From NCBI GenBank assembly GCA_000697665.1, contig KL197728.1, positions 540,252-604,251 on the forward strand: 64,000 bases of DNA, read 5' to 3'. Under the pieces are notes generated by a model. That model searched no databases. It had not been told where the DNA came from and saw only the letters and a program-made list of their open reading frames with translations. The position numbers and the translations under genes were made by a program. How positions within the stretch are numbered: position 1 is the stretch's first letter; every line of letters begins with the position of its first letter. Source of the DNA: Jaapia argillacea MUCL 33604 (taxonomy: Eukaryota; Basidiomycota; Agaricomycetes; Jaapiales; Jaapiaceae). Below, piece after piece: positions 47,457 to 58,949 of this stretch.

Positions 47457-48180
47457 TCAAGAAGACAGTGAGTATAAACCTCGTGGCGGCCATATAATGG
47501 CTGGGAACTCCCCTTCGATGACCCAAACAGCATTTTCGACAGGCCAATCTTCGAGCATCGTCATCAAGCTTATGTAAGTTGTTTCCTTGCAACGGTCCTG
47601 CCACCTCAAAAAAAGCTCCATGAACGTTCCCCCCAGAAATCTGTCGAGAACTTCGCTCATAAGATTATTGTTGAAGCGGTTCCGAAGGAGTCCACGCCTT
47701 TCCTTCTTCTGGTTCTTCACCCTGCACCCGATGTCAAAAGTGGTTAAGGCATAACAAGCAGAGGCCAGAATCCATCGAGGGGCCTTGGAACAATATGCTC
47801 CACCAAGACCTTAGCTCTGAAGTGAACCTTCGTCAATCTTCATACACATCAACCTTGGACTCTAGATCCCCTAACTTGATTGGCTAAAATCTGCTCACCA
47901 GGGGACTGAGGATGGTTGGCGGTCAAGACCCCGGTGATCAGTTTTCTTCGTGAGGGTTTGGTTGGTTGATGGAGGTTGACTGCAGTCGCAATCATGTCCA
48001 ATAACTGATATACGCAAAGGATCTGCAGAATGACGAAACCGCCTTAAGTTCCCACCAGGCCGAACAGGTGGGAGGTCAGAGGTGCAGTTGAAACGGGCCG
48101 AGGGTAGTGACAAGATGATATGTACCCTCTCATACAACTGAATCCGCACCTGACTCAGGAGGACAGCAGTCATCTTGCAA
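47457..48180 (-). pseudogene. Co-duplicated minus-strand relic A (copy 2)
   Basis: Homologous to 35212-36110 and 57637-58330. Two separate minus frames are open (87 and 92 codons), but equivalent positions in the other copies carry stops. A segment LxxEVLxxFLxxxF is shared with copy 3 (MSEVLDRFLGGTFMELF versus ASEVLGKFLDEMFTTK), which hints at former coding sequence. Confidence 0.4.
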
Positions 48181-48199
48181 GCGGTGGAAAGCCATGAGT

Positions 48200-48680
48200 C
48201 TCAATTGAATGCACTCACTGGGGAGACGAAGAAGCAAGATCTCGGTATATAATCGATGTACGGGGTTGTGGATATAACGGTAACGACCAACTTCCGCCCA
48301 AGCACCATCGTGATTCGTGGCAGGCAGCAGCAAAGAATCGTTCGAAAAACGGGAAATGTGGGCTGGGAGATGTGCTTCCTCTCCTCAGTCAACTGAGGCA
48401 AGTTTCGTCTGAGACATGGGCTTGTAGGTAAATTCGAAGGGAACATGAGCGCTAAGATGGAGCCGTTATAGTCAGGAGAGTAGGAAGAAGTTAACAGTGG
48501 CAAGGGCCAGTAGCGAGCAATCTCCGTCTGAGCACCACCATAGCAGGGGAACAGCAAAGAATTCATCGCAAAATTGGGAAACGTGAGCCATGGGATGTGC
48601 TTCCTCTTGAGAGATGTGTTGTGAAGCTGAAGGGAAAGCATGCCTGAGATGCTCCGCGATGCCCTGGGAGGCTGAGACAT
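48200..48680 (-). pseudogene. Co-duplicated minus-strand relic B (copy 2), internally duplicated
   Basis: Two tandem versions of the relic B exon (about 48240-48390 and 48500-48640) share GAGGAAGCACATC and the peptide EEAH....H(I/V)SxF. One keeps DGAWAEVGRYRYIHNPVHR, the other DGAQTEIARY in a shifted frame (GGAQTEIARYW). The single copy in block 1 shows this is a local tandem duplication. Confidence 0.4.
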
Positions 48681-49079
48681 TGGACAGCCAAAATCTTGGC
48701 CCGGGTATCTCCGGCTGCGTGTCCCCTGATGTCAAAGGCATGCCACCTGACATCACAAAAAAGGTCGACAAATTGCCATGAGCCAGAACAGGGTGGTAAT
48801 CGATTGGAATCTGGTTCGAATGTATGCAATCCGTTATTTGTCTCCGTATTCTTGGGTGCAACTATTCCTCTAGAACACTTATTCCCGTCACCTTACAAGA
48901 TTCTTGGAATATTGTTCTGAGCTCTTCCGGATGTCATACAATGTCATTAGAGTGTGGGGCAATATCTGCTTTGCCCATAATCCTCCTCAATATCACAGGT
49001 ATTCTCCCTTTATTTCAGTTCCAGGCAGATGGGGCAGGAATTCATATATTAAATAATAATATACAGACAGACAATGTGG

Positions 49080-50687
49080 CTAAGAACGAGTGGCCGAGCG
49101 ATCATCAAGGGTACTAGAAGGAGCAGCGATGGGGGTGGTACAATTGGGGCGTCGAGCTAACATCCTCTGCGTGACAGTGGGACCTCGAGGCCCAACAACC
49201 TGGTTCTCATCGTCTGAGGAATCCTCGGGAGAGCCGAATATTTGCCTACGAGAGAAATCAGTAAATGTCAAGAGGTCAGAGTGATGATGAGTACGCACTG
49301 ATTCCACCAAGAGAGGAGGTTACCCTGAACCACATCATCCATGACTTCTGTACTGCGTATGATATTATTGTAGAATTTTTCGTAATTGAACTTGCCCGGT
49401 TGTCCACCATCGGGACTGAAAACTGGTTGCGACGATAGTGCAAAATGGACCTGTGACATGCAAGGAACTCAGGAACGACAAATGGACAGGTAAACGGACA
49501 GGATACATACCAGAACAGCAGCATATGCAATGGCGGCAACGGTGATGGACTTGATTTTGTGCGAGGCCACCTTGCCTTTGCGTGTAGAGTGTGAACCATT
49601 CTCGGATGTTGCGGTGCTCGGACCTATCAAGATATGTGTAACAGCCTGAACATTATCCACGAACAACAATTCAGCAGAGGGCGAAGAGAATGTAGATATC
49701 AGCTCACCTTTACGAGGAGGTCACTTCTGAGAAAACCTTCGTCCATGTCATTCTCATTGAAAATCTCGTCCCTCCACAAAAACCTCAGCCAATGGTCAGG
49801 ACCAGTCGGATAGGCCGGATCCCCATTGCGCAGGCCCTCGCAAACTCTGTCGGCGGTTGTTCAACAGAAAAGGAAGTCATCAGTGAAACATCACTCACTT
49901 TGCTTCGCCCCAGTTGAAGTCAACGGAACAAAGGAGCATCCCGCAGGTTGGATGCGAAAATCCGCGTAACGACTTGTCCTTGATGTGGAGAGTAGGGATG
50001 AAGATCCTCCACTCCTGAATAGAGGCCTTGACGCCAAGCACGTTGACCCCACGCTCGTTGGTCCATCCCTGATCAAGCTTGTGATCATCACATAAATCAG
50101 ATGAGGATGACACAGGAAGCGGAAATAAACCTTACCAGAAGGGCAATGTAGACGGAACCAGTAGGTCCACGAGTACGTAGCTCATCCAATATCCAAGGTG
50201 CAAGCTTGATTAGATAGAGATAAAGGGCATAATACCGACGTTGTCTAGATTCGTTGAGGGTGTCAGTGGCGGGGAGTAGCAAGGTGAACGGTGTATCGGA
50301 CCTTTTCTTGTACATCGAAGGATCGATTGCCGGGTTATACTTCCTTCCTTCGTCGATGATGGACTGGAAGTCTCTGAATGCATCACTGAGGATGCCAAGA
50401 ATTTGTCCTTTGCCAACGAGCGGATCGGTTCGAACACGTCTATATAAAGGTTGTCAGCATCGAAAAAAAATGGAGATGTGTGATCTCAACTTGGCTGGAG
50501 AAGGAGCGGCACATTCTGCCTCCTCGTCCTCGCTCTCGCTCTCACTATCACGCTCCGTTTGACTCCTTGGGGAATTTAGCTGACAGTCTCACTGAGAAGA
50601 AGAACCACTTGGTGCTGGTGCCCTTTGGTGGGGATGAGACTGCTGAATTGGGGGTACAGGCGATCCGGAGCCTGAGGCTAAACTCAT
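49080..50687 (-). CDS. DUF6698-like protein, probable accessory gene of the transposon
   Basis: Spliced minus-strand gene. It starts at 50687 with MSLASGSGSPVPPIQQSHPH, followed by an acidic exon (RDSESESEDEEAE), then VRTDPLVGKGQILGILSDAF, RRYYALYLYLIKLAPWILDE, VNVLGVKASIQEWRIFIPTL and HPTCGMLLCSVDFNWGEAK. Later exons give SDLLVKAVTHILIGPSTA, ITVAAIAYAAVLVHFALSS and FNYEKFYNNIIRST ... LLSWWNQQIFGSPED, ending DDRSATRS. The 'IAYAAVxxxFALSS ... FYNxI ... WWNxxIFG' pattern is that of the agaricomycete family I know as DUF6698, function unknown. Its place next to a transposase suggests cargo or a second element protein. Exon borders are approximate. Confidence 0.6.
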
Positions 50688-50948
50688 CCTAAAAGGTCTT
50701 TGAGTGTCGTGGGGATAGAAGGGATGCCAGTCAAGAAAAGATGGGAACATCAAACTCACTATTTGAGGTTGATTTTCAAACACCGCCGAAACCAACAGAT
50801 CAATAAAAGTCACATGAGCGACTTGCTCGATGCTGACCAAGACTATGCATATCATGATTGGAGGAAATGTGAGGTTCGCAAAAGATCACGTCCGTGGATG
50901 AGCGGGAGAATGCATACCTCGGCTTGTCAAAAAAGGTGATCCACGGAC

Positions 50949-53900
50949 TCAGAAGTCGCCGTACGAGTCGAGAACTCCCTCCTCGTCGAGATCATCATCC
51001 CCTCTGTAGCATCCATCCAGGTCTTGCTCAATATCCTCGTTTTCTTCGTCCTCCTGGGGATCAAGTTGGCGTGCAGTCGGTTGTTCATTTTCCAGGTTGT
51101 CGTGATCAAAAACGGACAGTCCACTCTGCAACTCATCTGCAGAGTACGGCGCGAGAATGCCTGTCTCAGGGACAGGGGCTCTCCCTTCAACATGCCCAAC
51201 ACCGAGACCCAGGTGACGCATAGCCATGTCCCGATCCACAAAACTGAAAAAGCAAAAAACTGAAATGAGATGTGAATCAACGAGCGGCCATCAGGAAACA
51301 TACCGCATGACCATATGATACTTCCAGTCACCTTCGTGATCACGAGCGAGGGATGGAGAGAGGAGAGTGTCCGTCCGTCCGTGGCAGTACGAGGGGATGA
51401 GGTGACACCCACGAATGATATGAGCAGGGTTTACAAAGCCGAACGCATCCTGGCAGCCCTCCTGCACAAATGTCAGTTGCTCAAGGCGGCGCATAGTCAC
51501 ACCCGACACATGAGTTTCATCACGCTCAAACCAGCGAACCCAAAGGAATTCAATCCGACGAGCATTGAGGGTGGGAGGTTGAAGCACATTGATATGAAAT
51601 ATGCCTATGACTCGAGCATAGGCCCAAGGCGATTCGCCAGAGTTGGCAGCCGTTAATACCATGATGTCGGGTTTGTCAAAACGAGGATGAATGATATCTT
51701 CGTCTCTTTGAACATCGTAGGTGGTAAAGTTGATCCGAGCAATGGCGTGCTGATACAAGCAGTTGTCCTTGATGACAATTGAGGCACGGTCATCTGATGA
51801 GAATATCTGTGAATCGGAGGATGGGTGGTGATCGCAGACAAGTCGGGAGAGGATATGATCCTTGAGATCATTGGCGAAGTTCTACGGAATGCAGAGTGAG
51901 CTCATGCAAGAAATACCCCAAGACAGAGAACACACCTCTAATGCAGGGTCATTCGGGTGATCGGCAAACCATTCTGGCAGATATATACGGTTCTTGGCAC
52001 CCTGCTCCGCCGCGATATGGTGGTGATCTTCAGGCTGCAAAATCGGCGTCAGAATGGCTTGGCGTGGTACACCTGGTATGTCTACCCCTGCGAGCTGGAG
52101 TTCATGAGCCATCGAATGCATCGTTGTCTCCAATGCATCAAGCTTCACCAATCCGCCGATGACATCAGCCTGGCTGACACGACAGTTGCGAGCTTTGACC
52201 CGTCGATGCTCGAGCTCGCCCTAAAAGCCTGTGAGCACTTCGGAATGGAGATTCTATAAGCTGGGTACATACTGGCTGGGTGGAATACGAGTCAGATGTT
52301 CCATAGGTCTTGATTGTCTTGACATAGTCACCGAGCGCATGGGTTTTGATTGTACGAAGATTAAATTGTCGCTGACGACGTCCAGCAGGCTGTGCGACGC
52401 CTGTTGGTGCTTGACCAAATCTTGCGACCTGCTGTGCTTCAGCGCGCCCACGTGCTGCACATTCGGCCTCAGTTTCTTTGGTAACGAAGGCGCGGCAAGT
52501 AGTGGATTCAAATCGTCGTAATTCCATGCCGAGAGCTGTTGTGGTGTCATCGAGAACAACCAGGGACGAGTCCGTATGCATTCTTAGCTTTGCTAAAAAG
52601 TGCCAGTACCCGAGAACAAAAAGAAGGTCTTGAATAATCACATTGTGGGGTTCGGGGAAAAGACCATCAAAACAGGGCATAGCGCACTAGAACCATGGTC
52701 AGCCTAAGGACACAATACTATCATGATAGAAAGAACAGACCTGGAGAATGTCTTCATAATCATGCCCGGCCAATTTCTTCTTCTCTGAGACATTGGCATC
52801 AAATCGTCGAATCGTCGACGAGCCGAATGGGAAAACTTGTCGGAACCTAACCACGATAAAGTTATGATCAAAACTGATAAATGAGTCAAACAATGGTACC
52901 TTTTGTTTAGCTCATGAACAGCATCCGGATTGATTGATTCCAGAAGTCAGATGAGGTGAGCAAATACACCCTTCCACACGCCAAGTTCAAACTCGTGAAG
53001 GAGATCGACAACTAGCATTGCAAAAATATTGAACCCAAGCAATAAGAGCTTGGAGGAGAAGGCATTCTGGAACAACAGTTAGATTCAAAGGTAATCTGGG
53101 AAAATCGAATGGGACACACCCTAGTCGGCACCAATGATTGCTCCTTCAACAACGCATCAACATGCTCACTGGTGACAACATATCCCTGCTTATAAATCAG
53201 CTTGCGAGCATTCACAACAAGCTGTTGGCGAGCCTCAGAGTCTGCGCGCATGTCGGTATCACGAGCCTCCCAATCACAGGGGGTTCCAAGGGATGGGATG
53301 GTGTCGAAAGTGACGAGACATCGAGGACAAGGGCACCTTCCTTTATCTCGCAATGTTGCAATCAACATCCTAAAGTACAATAAGTACAGCCATTGACAGT
53401 GGAAACGATAGACTCACTTTTCGGGGTAATCAGCAGAGTAAGTCAAAATTCTAGGGTAGATTCGTCTTCGGATACCATCAATACAGTCAACAATGATGCC
53501 GTGGACATAGGCGTGCATGAATTCCTCGTCGAGCAAAATGTCCCACCCGGCTTGGAAGATCTCACGACGACAATGGGTCATGAGCTGTTTCGAGGCCGCT
53601 TTCCCCGCCTTCAAGTCTCGGATGAAATCTTGAATCTCATCGGGAATCTTAGGAAACCTTCATATCAGAATGAGGGTAAGAAAAACATGGACATGGACGT
53701 ACGGTAGGCAAATAAGCGACATGATGGGCAGCTCAGGCAGTGGGCTTGGCGCGGGTATACTTTGACTGGTTACCAAAGTATAGGTACCAGGGCCATGCTT
53801 TGGATTGTCCAAATTGCGCGAGGTGGGTAGCATCGGACCAAAACATCAGTGCCACCACCACCCGGGGAAGGTCACAATCTGGTTCTGGCAGGGAGCTTTG

Positions 53901-55244
53901 CAACTCTTGATCAAGGTCTCGAAAGGCTTGCGAAGTATAGATCTCTCCATGAACTGTTTCGGGAGGATTGTTTGTTCCTGGTGGAGTATGTTGGAGCAGA
54001 AAGGGATGCCAATGGAAGTCACGAGCAGCTGGGTCGGAGGAAGCGGTCTCGATGATAACCTCACATATGGATCGGGTGTGGAAACCGGGGATAGCGAAAT
54101 GTACACCTTCGATGGCATGTTCAACGGGAGGGTCTTCCAGAGGCTCGTGTCGATTGATGCGACGCTGAGCGGCAGCGTCTTCGCAACGAGATGTTTGGGT
54201 AGGCTTTTTACCAGTCGGGATCCCAATGGTGATGCTCTGTTCTCGCCAGCCCCCTTCTTCAGACCAAGGGGTCCCTGTCTTTAGCTGATCATTGATCTTC
54301 TTGAAGTTTACACCAATGAGGTCTCTCGTGTCGAAATCGTCACGAGTAAGTACATCCTTTAGAAGACTATCCTGGTCCATCTGAGATTTCTTACTCCCCT
54401 TCATCCAGAAATGGTGATCATAACGCCACGCATTGAGGTTCGGGTACGGAGTGATAATCTGACGGATGCTGCGCTGAGGGGTTGAGCCCGCAATTGCGCT
54501 CGTGGGGACACGATAGCTGTTGGCCTCCAAAGTGGCATCCGGTACGGAAGTAGGCCGACCACGATATAGTCTCGACAATCCGAACCGATTTGCTACGGTT
54601 CGAACCGTCCTCGCTACCCGCAACACCACACGCCGAATACCCAAAGTGCTATCAGGTGCTCCCTCTAACAGTGTCTTCTTCGGCGCCCCCGTCGAGAAGT
54701 GACCCAGGGCCATCTGGGAGGGCATCGCGAACTTTCCACGTTTGGCGTCGTTCGCGTCGGCTACGACGGACACCACTTTCAACTGTCTCGGCCATAACAG
54801 TCGGGGGATGAGGGGCGGTGGAGCAGACAGGGTCGAGATCGACAGGATCTGGAATGTCGAGAGGGTCGGAAGCGAACGAGAAGGGACTTTGAGGCTAGCA
54901 GGAGGAGTGAGCGCCCGCGCAGTGGAAGGAATCATTACAGACGAACCATTGCCGCACTACTTTCACGGGTACTGTCATGCATTTGGGAAGGACCTGCTTC
55001 TGCGAAAGACTGGAAAATGTTAGTCGCCGCCATGATATGAGCAGTGCGTAGCAGGGGTACATACTGAGACATGAACAACACGGGGATCCAGCCGCCGTCG
55101 CTTATGGGAATTGTCGATCAAGCGGATTCTCTCTGCCTCGAAAGATTGTCGTGCATTTTCTTCAACCTGACGACAGGTCTTTCGATGTTGCGTGAGGTGC
55201 CGCTTCTGTGAGTAGCGTTGGCCGCAGCCAGGACAGTTCGGCAT
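50949..55244 (-). pseudogene. Plavaka-family transposase with a premature stop
   Basis: Minus strand, multi-exon. Exon 1 (from 55244) encodes a C2H2 finger, MPNCPGCGQRYSQKRHLTQH. Later blocks match the Plavaka pattern: LSRLYRGRPTSVPD, PYPNLNAWRYDHHFW, GFHTRSICEVI, VHGEIYTSQAFRDLDQELQS, CDLPRVVVALMFWSDATHLA, LYFGNQSKYTRAKP, RCPCPRCLVTFDTIPSLG, VVDLLHEFELGVWKGVFAHL, FVLGYWHFLAKLRMHTD and an acidic C-terminus ending DSYGDF. A TGA interrupts the frame at 52947-52949 within HLI-stop-LLESINPD, where the family usually has a residue such as Arg. The element is therefore probably not autonomous. Family recognition is from memory. Confidence 0.75.
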
Positions 55245-56718
55245 GCTATGGAACGAGAGTGGGAGAAAACCGTGTCCAATGAGCTAACAAGACAATAACA
55301 TCTTCATTGATAGGTGGGTAGTCGGTCGGAGGACCGCGAGGATGATGGAAGGTGGCCGCAGTGACTGGAGTGAGGAAGAAATTTTTGACCAAGTCCAGCA
55401 TCGCGATGTTGCGATTCTCCTGACCTCGATGAAGATTCGGACCAGGCTACAACATGATTCCAAAAGCATTTCAAGCTGCTGCAACTTTGCGAGGGATCGA
55501 AAGGAGCAGCCAAGATTCGGAGCAGATTCTAACGACTTGGTAACATATTCAGACAACCAACAACGTCTCACAAGATCCCACGTGTCTTCCCAGAACAGTA
55601 ATCCTTTGCTATCCAGCGGGGTTTCTTACGATGCTCTTGCTGCGCACAACCTCGCATTCAGGGCGACTAAAGCTGGTTCCGACCATTGTGTTACTTGCGT
55701 TCGTGAACTTTGAGAGTGTATACCATACCATGTCATCCCCGCAACATGTATATGAAATGAGAAAAAGGTGAAAAACTTGACAAACGAGATCAGAGTTCCT
55801 GGTGAGGGCTCCCTTTCGTTCTTTGATATTTCTCTTACAGTGATGTATCGGGGAAGCCATGGTGCAGCGGTCTCGAAATCCCGACCCAGCCATCCTTCCT
55901 CAACGTGGCCCCATATGACACGGCAGGTACGGCAGCCCTGTGTACCAGCATAACTCCAGAAATTATCTCGGTTGCGGTGCCGTATGTTTACCTCGTTGCC
56001 TCTCATTGCCCCGTATCGGATTTCAAGTTCAGACAGAGAACATCATGAAGATACTCTACCCAATCTGAATGACAAGTACGATTTCATGAACGACTTGAAC
56101 ACGGCAACAGGCCAGGTACCTTTGTCTTCCTGTCTCAAGAACAGTGCGATACTCATCTCTTCGGGTGCCGAGTTTCCAGGGGGATCAAATCACTCGAGAC
56201 GCGAGTATCGTGCGCATTGATCATGCATGTTGAGTCTCAAGTCCCACGATGTCGCAATAGGCATTGACACCACTCCTTAGCTGTCACAAGTCTGCGCACC
56301 GCATACGCCCCATAAGAGGACCAATCGTCCCCGACTCCCCAGCTTGCCATCTTACAAACGCAGCTGGACTCAACAATCAGTTCACTCCCTTCGCCGTGAC
56401 TACTAGCGCTTAATTTCGGAGGTTATATCACGAAGCATCCACGGCTATCGACAGATGCTAGTACTTCACTCTTGATCGACGCATACTGTGCGTGTCCTGC
56501 AGTCATAAGCGAGTTTACCGCATTCCTAACCGTTGATTAAAAACACGACTGGACGTCGAATAAAACTCGGACCTTCCAACTGTTGTCGCTCGTTACCTGA
56601 CTATTCTCCTTTTCCCAAGTAAGTAGCAGATCCTCCATTCAGCTTCGTGTTCTAATATGCGTCGTTTCTCGGTTTTCAAGTATTTCAGCACCGTCAGTCG
56701 CTACGAAAACAAGTGTGC
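55245..56718. other. Right flank of the transposon and gene C upstream region
   Basis: 55245-55960 lies between the transposase start and the resumption of block homology. It includes a minus-strand frame, GCRTCRVIWGHVEEGWLGRD (about 55950-55850), followed by a good GTAAGA donor, possibly an exon of an unrecognised gene. From about 55970 the DNA matches 36.5-37.2 kb (CATGTTTAC/ATGTTTACCTCGTTGCC, GACAGAGAACATC) and should contain the promoter of gene C. Confidence 0.4.
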
Positions 56719-57577
56719 ATGTCTTCGTCTCCGTATAACACCGTAGTAAGTCCCTTTCGCCATGCAGGCTAGCCAAGTTGTATTGACATCCATTATTGTA
56801 CAGAGGGTCGATGACCTGGTATCGTGGAATGACGCTCTCGCGGAAATAATTAGCGCTCAGGACTTTATCCGTGCTGCTAAATCCTCTCAAGCTACCCTCG
56901 ATGGTATTGCGAAGTCTCTCCTAGTGAAGATGTCTTCGTACAAAAGTGGCATCCACGTATTCCTCATCCTGGAATTCCGGAGGCCGAAGCCAGAGCCAAA
57001 CGGCAGTCCTCTCTACGTTCGCGTTGAACGTGACGTAGATACATGGGCTCACGCTGTGGGCAGCGTCGGTGGGACCAATCCCAAGTATCTTCGGGACAAG
57101 GTCCTTGTCAGTAGCGATTTCTCTCGGATGAAGGAAGATGGGGATCAGCTACAGTTTAGTTTGCCATTCACTGAAGGCACTTCCCGAGTTTCCCTCCTTG
57201 ACCTCTCCCACTTGCTCGAGCACATGCAGAAGGTCTCCCCGGAATACAAGCTTGCTACAACGAACTGCAGGTGGTTTGCCCACGTCGTTTGGCATGCCTT
57301 TGCACGGCGCGTGTTTGGAAAAGGCTCTGGTGAGAACATGGTAAAGTATGAGGAGGGATGTGATGACAAGGATCGTAGGAAGAGTCTACGGAGAGTGAAG
57401 GAGAGCATTCCGTGGGTGAGGGCGGCGGCGGCGGCGGCTGTGGTGACCCTGATGCCGGGCGATGAATATATCATGCGCTTGACCCATCCGACGCTTCCCT
57501 ACAAGGCGATCGTGGGCGTGGCAAAGGAGAAAAATCGAAAAGCTGTTGAGGTTTTGCATGAATTCGAAGGGGTTTAG
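56719..57577 (+). CDS. Gene C: conserved agaricomycete protein of unknown function
   Basis: Two exons (56719-56745 and 56804-57577) encode 266 residues. MSSSPYNTV is spliced in phase 0 to RVDDLVSWNDALAEIISAQD. Conserved-looking blocks are AKSSQATLDGIAKSLLVKMS, GIHVFLILEF, LYVRVERDVDTWAHAVGS, LLDLSHLLEHM and YKLATTNCRWFAHVVWHAF. The NCRWFA segment, with its Cys before aromatic and Ala residues, resembles the Cys-containing motif of some papain-like or PPPDE/LRAT-type folds, but no catalytic set can be proved. An Ala run (GCG repeat near 57420) precedes a short hydrophobic C-terminal part. Gene C is duplicated with the NLR block and is the only undamaged copy here. Using the ATG at 56762 instead would start inside the intron. 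Confidence 0.7.
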
Positions 57578-57636
57578 TGTGGGTAGCCGGGCCTTCCCAG
57601 ACTTGGAGCTTTTGTATCTATTATCTGGTGTATGTT

Positions 57637-58330
57637 TCACTTCGGTGCATTGTCCCCATTTGCGTGGGACCGTACTTCTCTTGATTGCGATTTCGATTCA
57701 ATATCAAATCTTTGGTATGAGGAGGTTGAATTGATAATTGATACCTCAGCCTCTATCGAACAATCTCTCTCTACGACACGCATTCCGCTTGCTAGGAGCA
57801 CCATAAGCTTGGTAGTGAACATTTCATCCAGAAATTTGCCAAGGACTTCGCTGGCAAGGTTATCGTCGACGTGGTTGTGAAGGAATTCGAACCCTCCCCT
57901 CCTATTGCTCCTCACGCCTGGACCCGACGTGAAAGTGGTTAGGGCGTAACAGGCAAGAGATGCAGAGTCCGCCAAGGGGCCTTGGAACCATATTCTCCGT
58001 AACGACCTGAACTCTGATATGTACATTCGCCAATCTTCGAAAGCATGAAACTTGGATGATAGATTCCTTAACCCGATTGGCTAAGATGTGCTCACCAGGA
58101 GGTTGAGGATGATTGGGACGGTCAAGACTCTGGACCCAGCACTTGCCGTGTTATTCGTGAAGGGTTGATCGGTCGATGAAGGTTGATTGCAGCTGCGATC
58201 CCGTCTGATAACTGACATATGCCGAAGAGCGGCAGAGCGGCAAAACCACCTCAACATGCCATCAGGTCGAAACGGTGAGAGGTCTGAGATCCCGCTGACA
58301 CGGGTTAGGGGTAGTAGCAAGACAACACAT
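57637..58330 (-). pseudogene. Co-duplicated minus-strand relic A (copy 3)
   Basis: Homologous to relic A copies 1 and 2. It has the longest open frame of the three, at 58026-57637 (LADSASLACYALTTFTSGPG ... ASEVLGKFLDEMFTTKLM). Unlike the other copies it precedes an NLR block instead of following one, so the array was rearranged. No family recognised. Confidence 0.4.
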
Positions 58331-58504
58331 ACCGTTTTACATAACTGGGGCAGCTGTGTTGTAGGACGATGGGCGAGCCGACATACTCATCTATCGCCTA
58401 CACCCAGGCCGCATCGAGTTCCTCACCGATACCTCTATAAATATGACTGTCCGACTGTCCGACTGAACGGAGTGTAGCTGGCTGTGGTGCAGCCCAGAAC
58501 TTAC

Positions 58505-58553
58505 TCTGCGAGGCATGTTTCACGTTTCACTGATGCTTCTTTGAGGAGCCCAT
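58505..58553 (-). pseudogene. Relic of OTU gene exon 1
   Basis: A copy of OTU exon 1 (23538-23490). The frame begins MGSSKKHQ and then hits TGA (58529-58527) where the original has CGA (Arg), before NVKHASQ. The 5' splice donor is retained. No other OTU exon follows, so the duplication breakpoint lies just downstream of exon 1. Confidence 0.85.
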
Positions 58554-58949
58554 ATTATAATGAAGAAATATTGAATGATGTGGGAGGTCGTGGTTCAACC
58601 TGGATCAGGTTTCGGGGTCATTTTGGAGTTTGGGACCAACGACACCTCTTGGGCACTTGATGGCAAATTCACCGCGCCTCTTGAATCCCTCTCCTGTTGT
58701 TGTGCACCTTGTCCAGCCTCTGATCAAAATAGTACAGATCCTTTTCCCCTCAGGCTTCGGGGCCTGATGTCTGGCAAAGGCGCATGGCAGTCAGGCCCGA
58801 CGTGGCTCAAACTTCTCAAGTCTGGTTACTGTAGTCGCGCAAGTTGAGCACTTTGAGGGCTCATAGCGCCCACCCCACCATCCTGGGATTTAGAAGGTGA
58901 GCTATTTGTAGCACGTGTTCGTCTGATCGACCCTGACATCATCCCCTCA

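Larger units (their letters stand above)
48700..55960 (-). mobile_element. Plavaka-type DNA transposon (CACTA-like)
   Basis: About 7.2 kb without a counterpart in block 1, lying between relic B (ends ~48680) and the gene C upstream region (starts ~55960). It contains two minus-strand genes: a Plavaka-family transposase and a DUF6698-like gene. The ends are inferred from where homology with block 1 stops. I could not identify terminal inverted repeats or a target duplication by eye. Confidence 0.65.
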
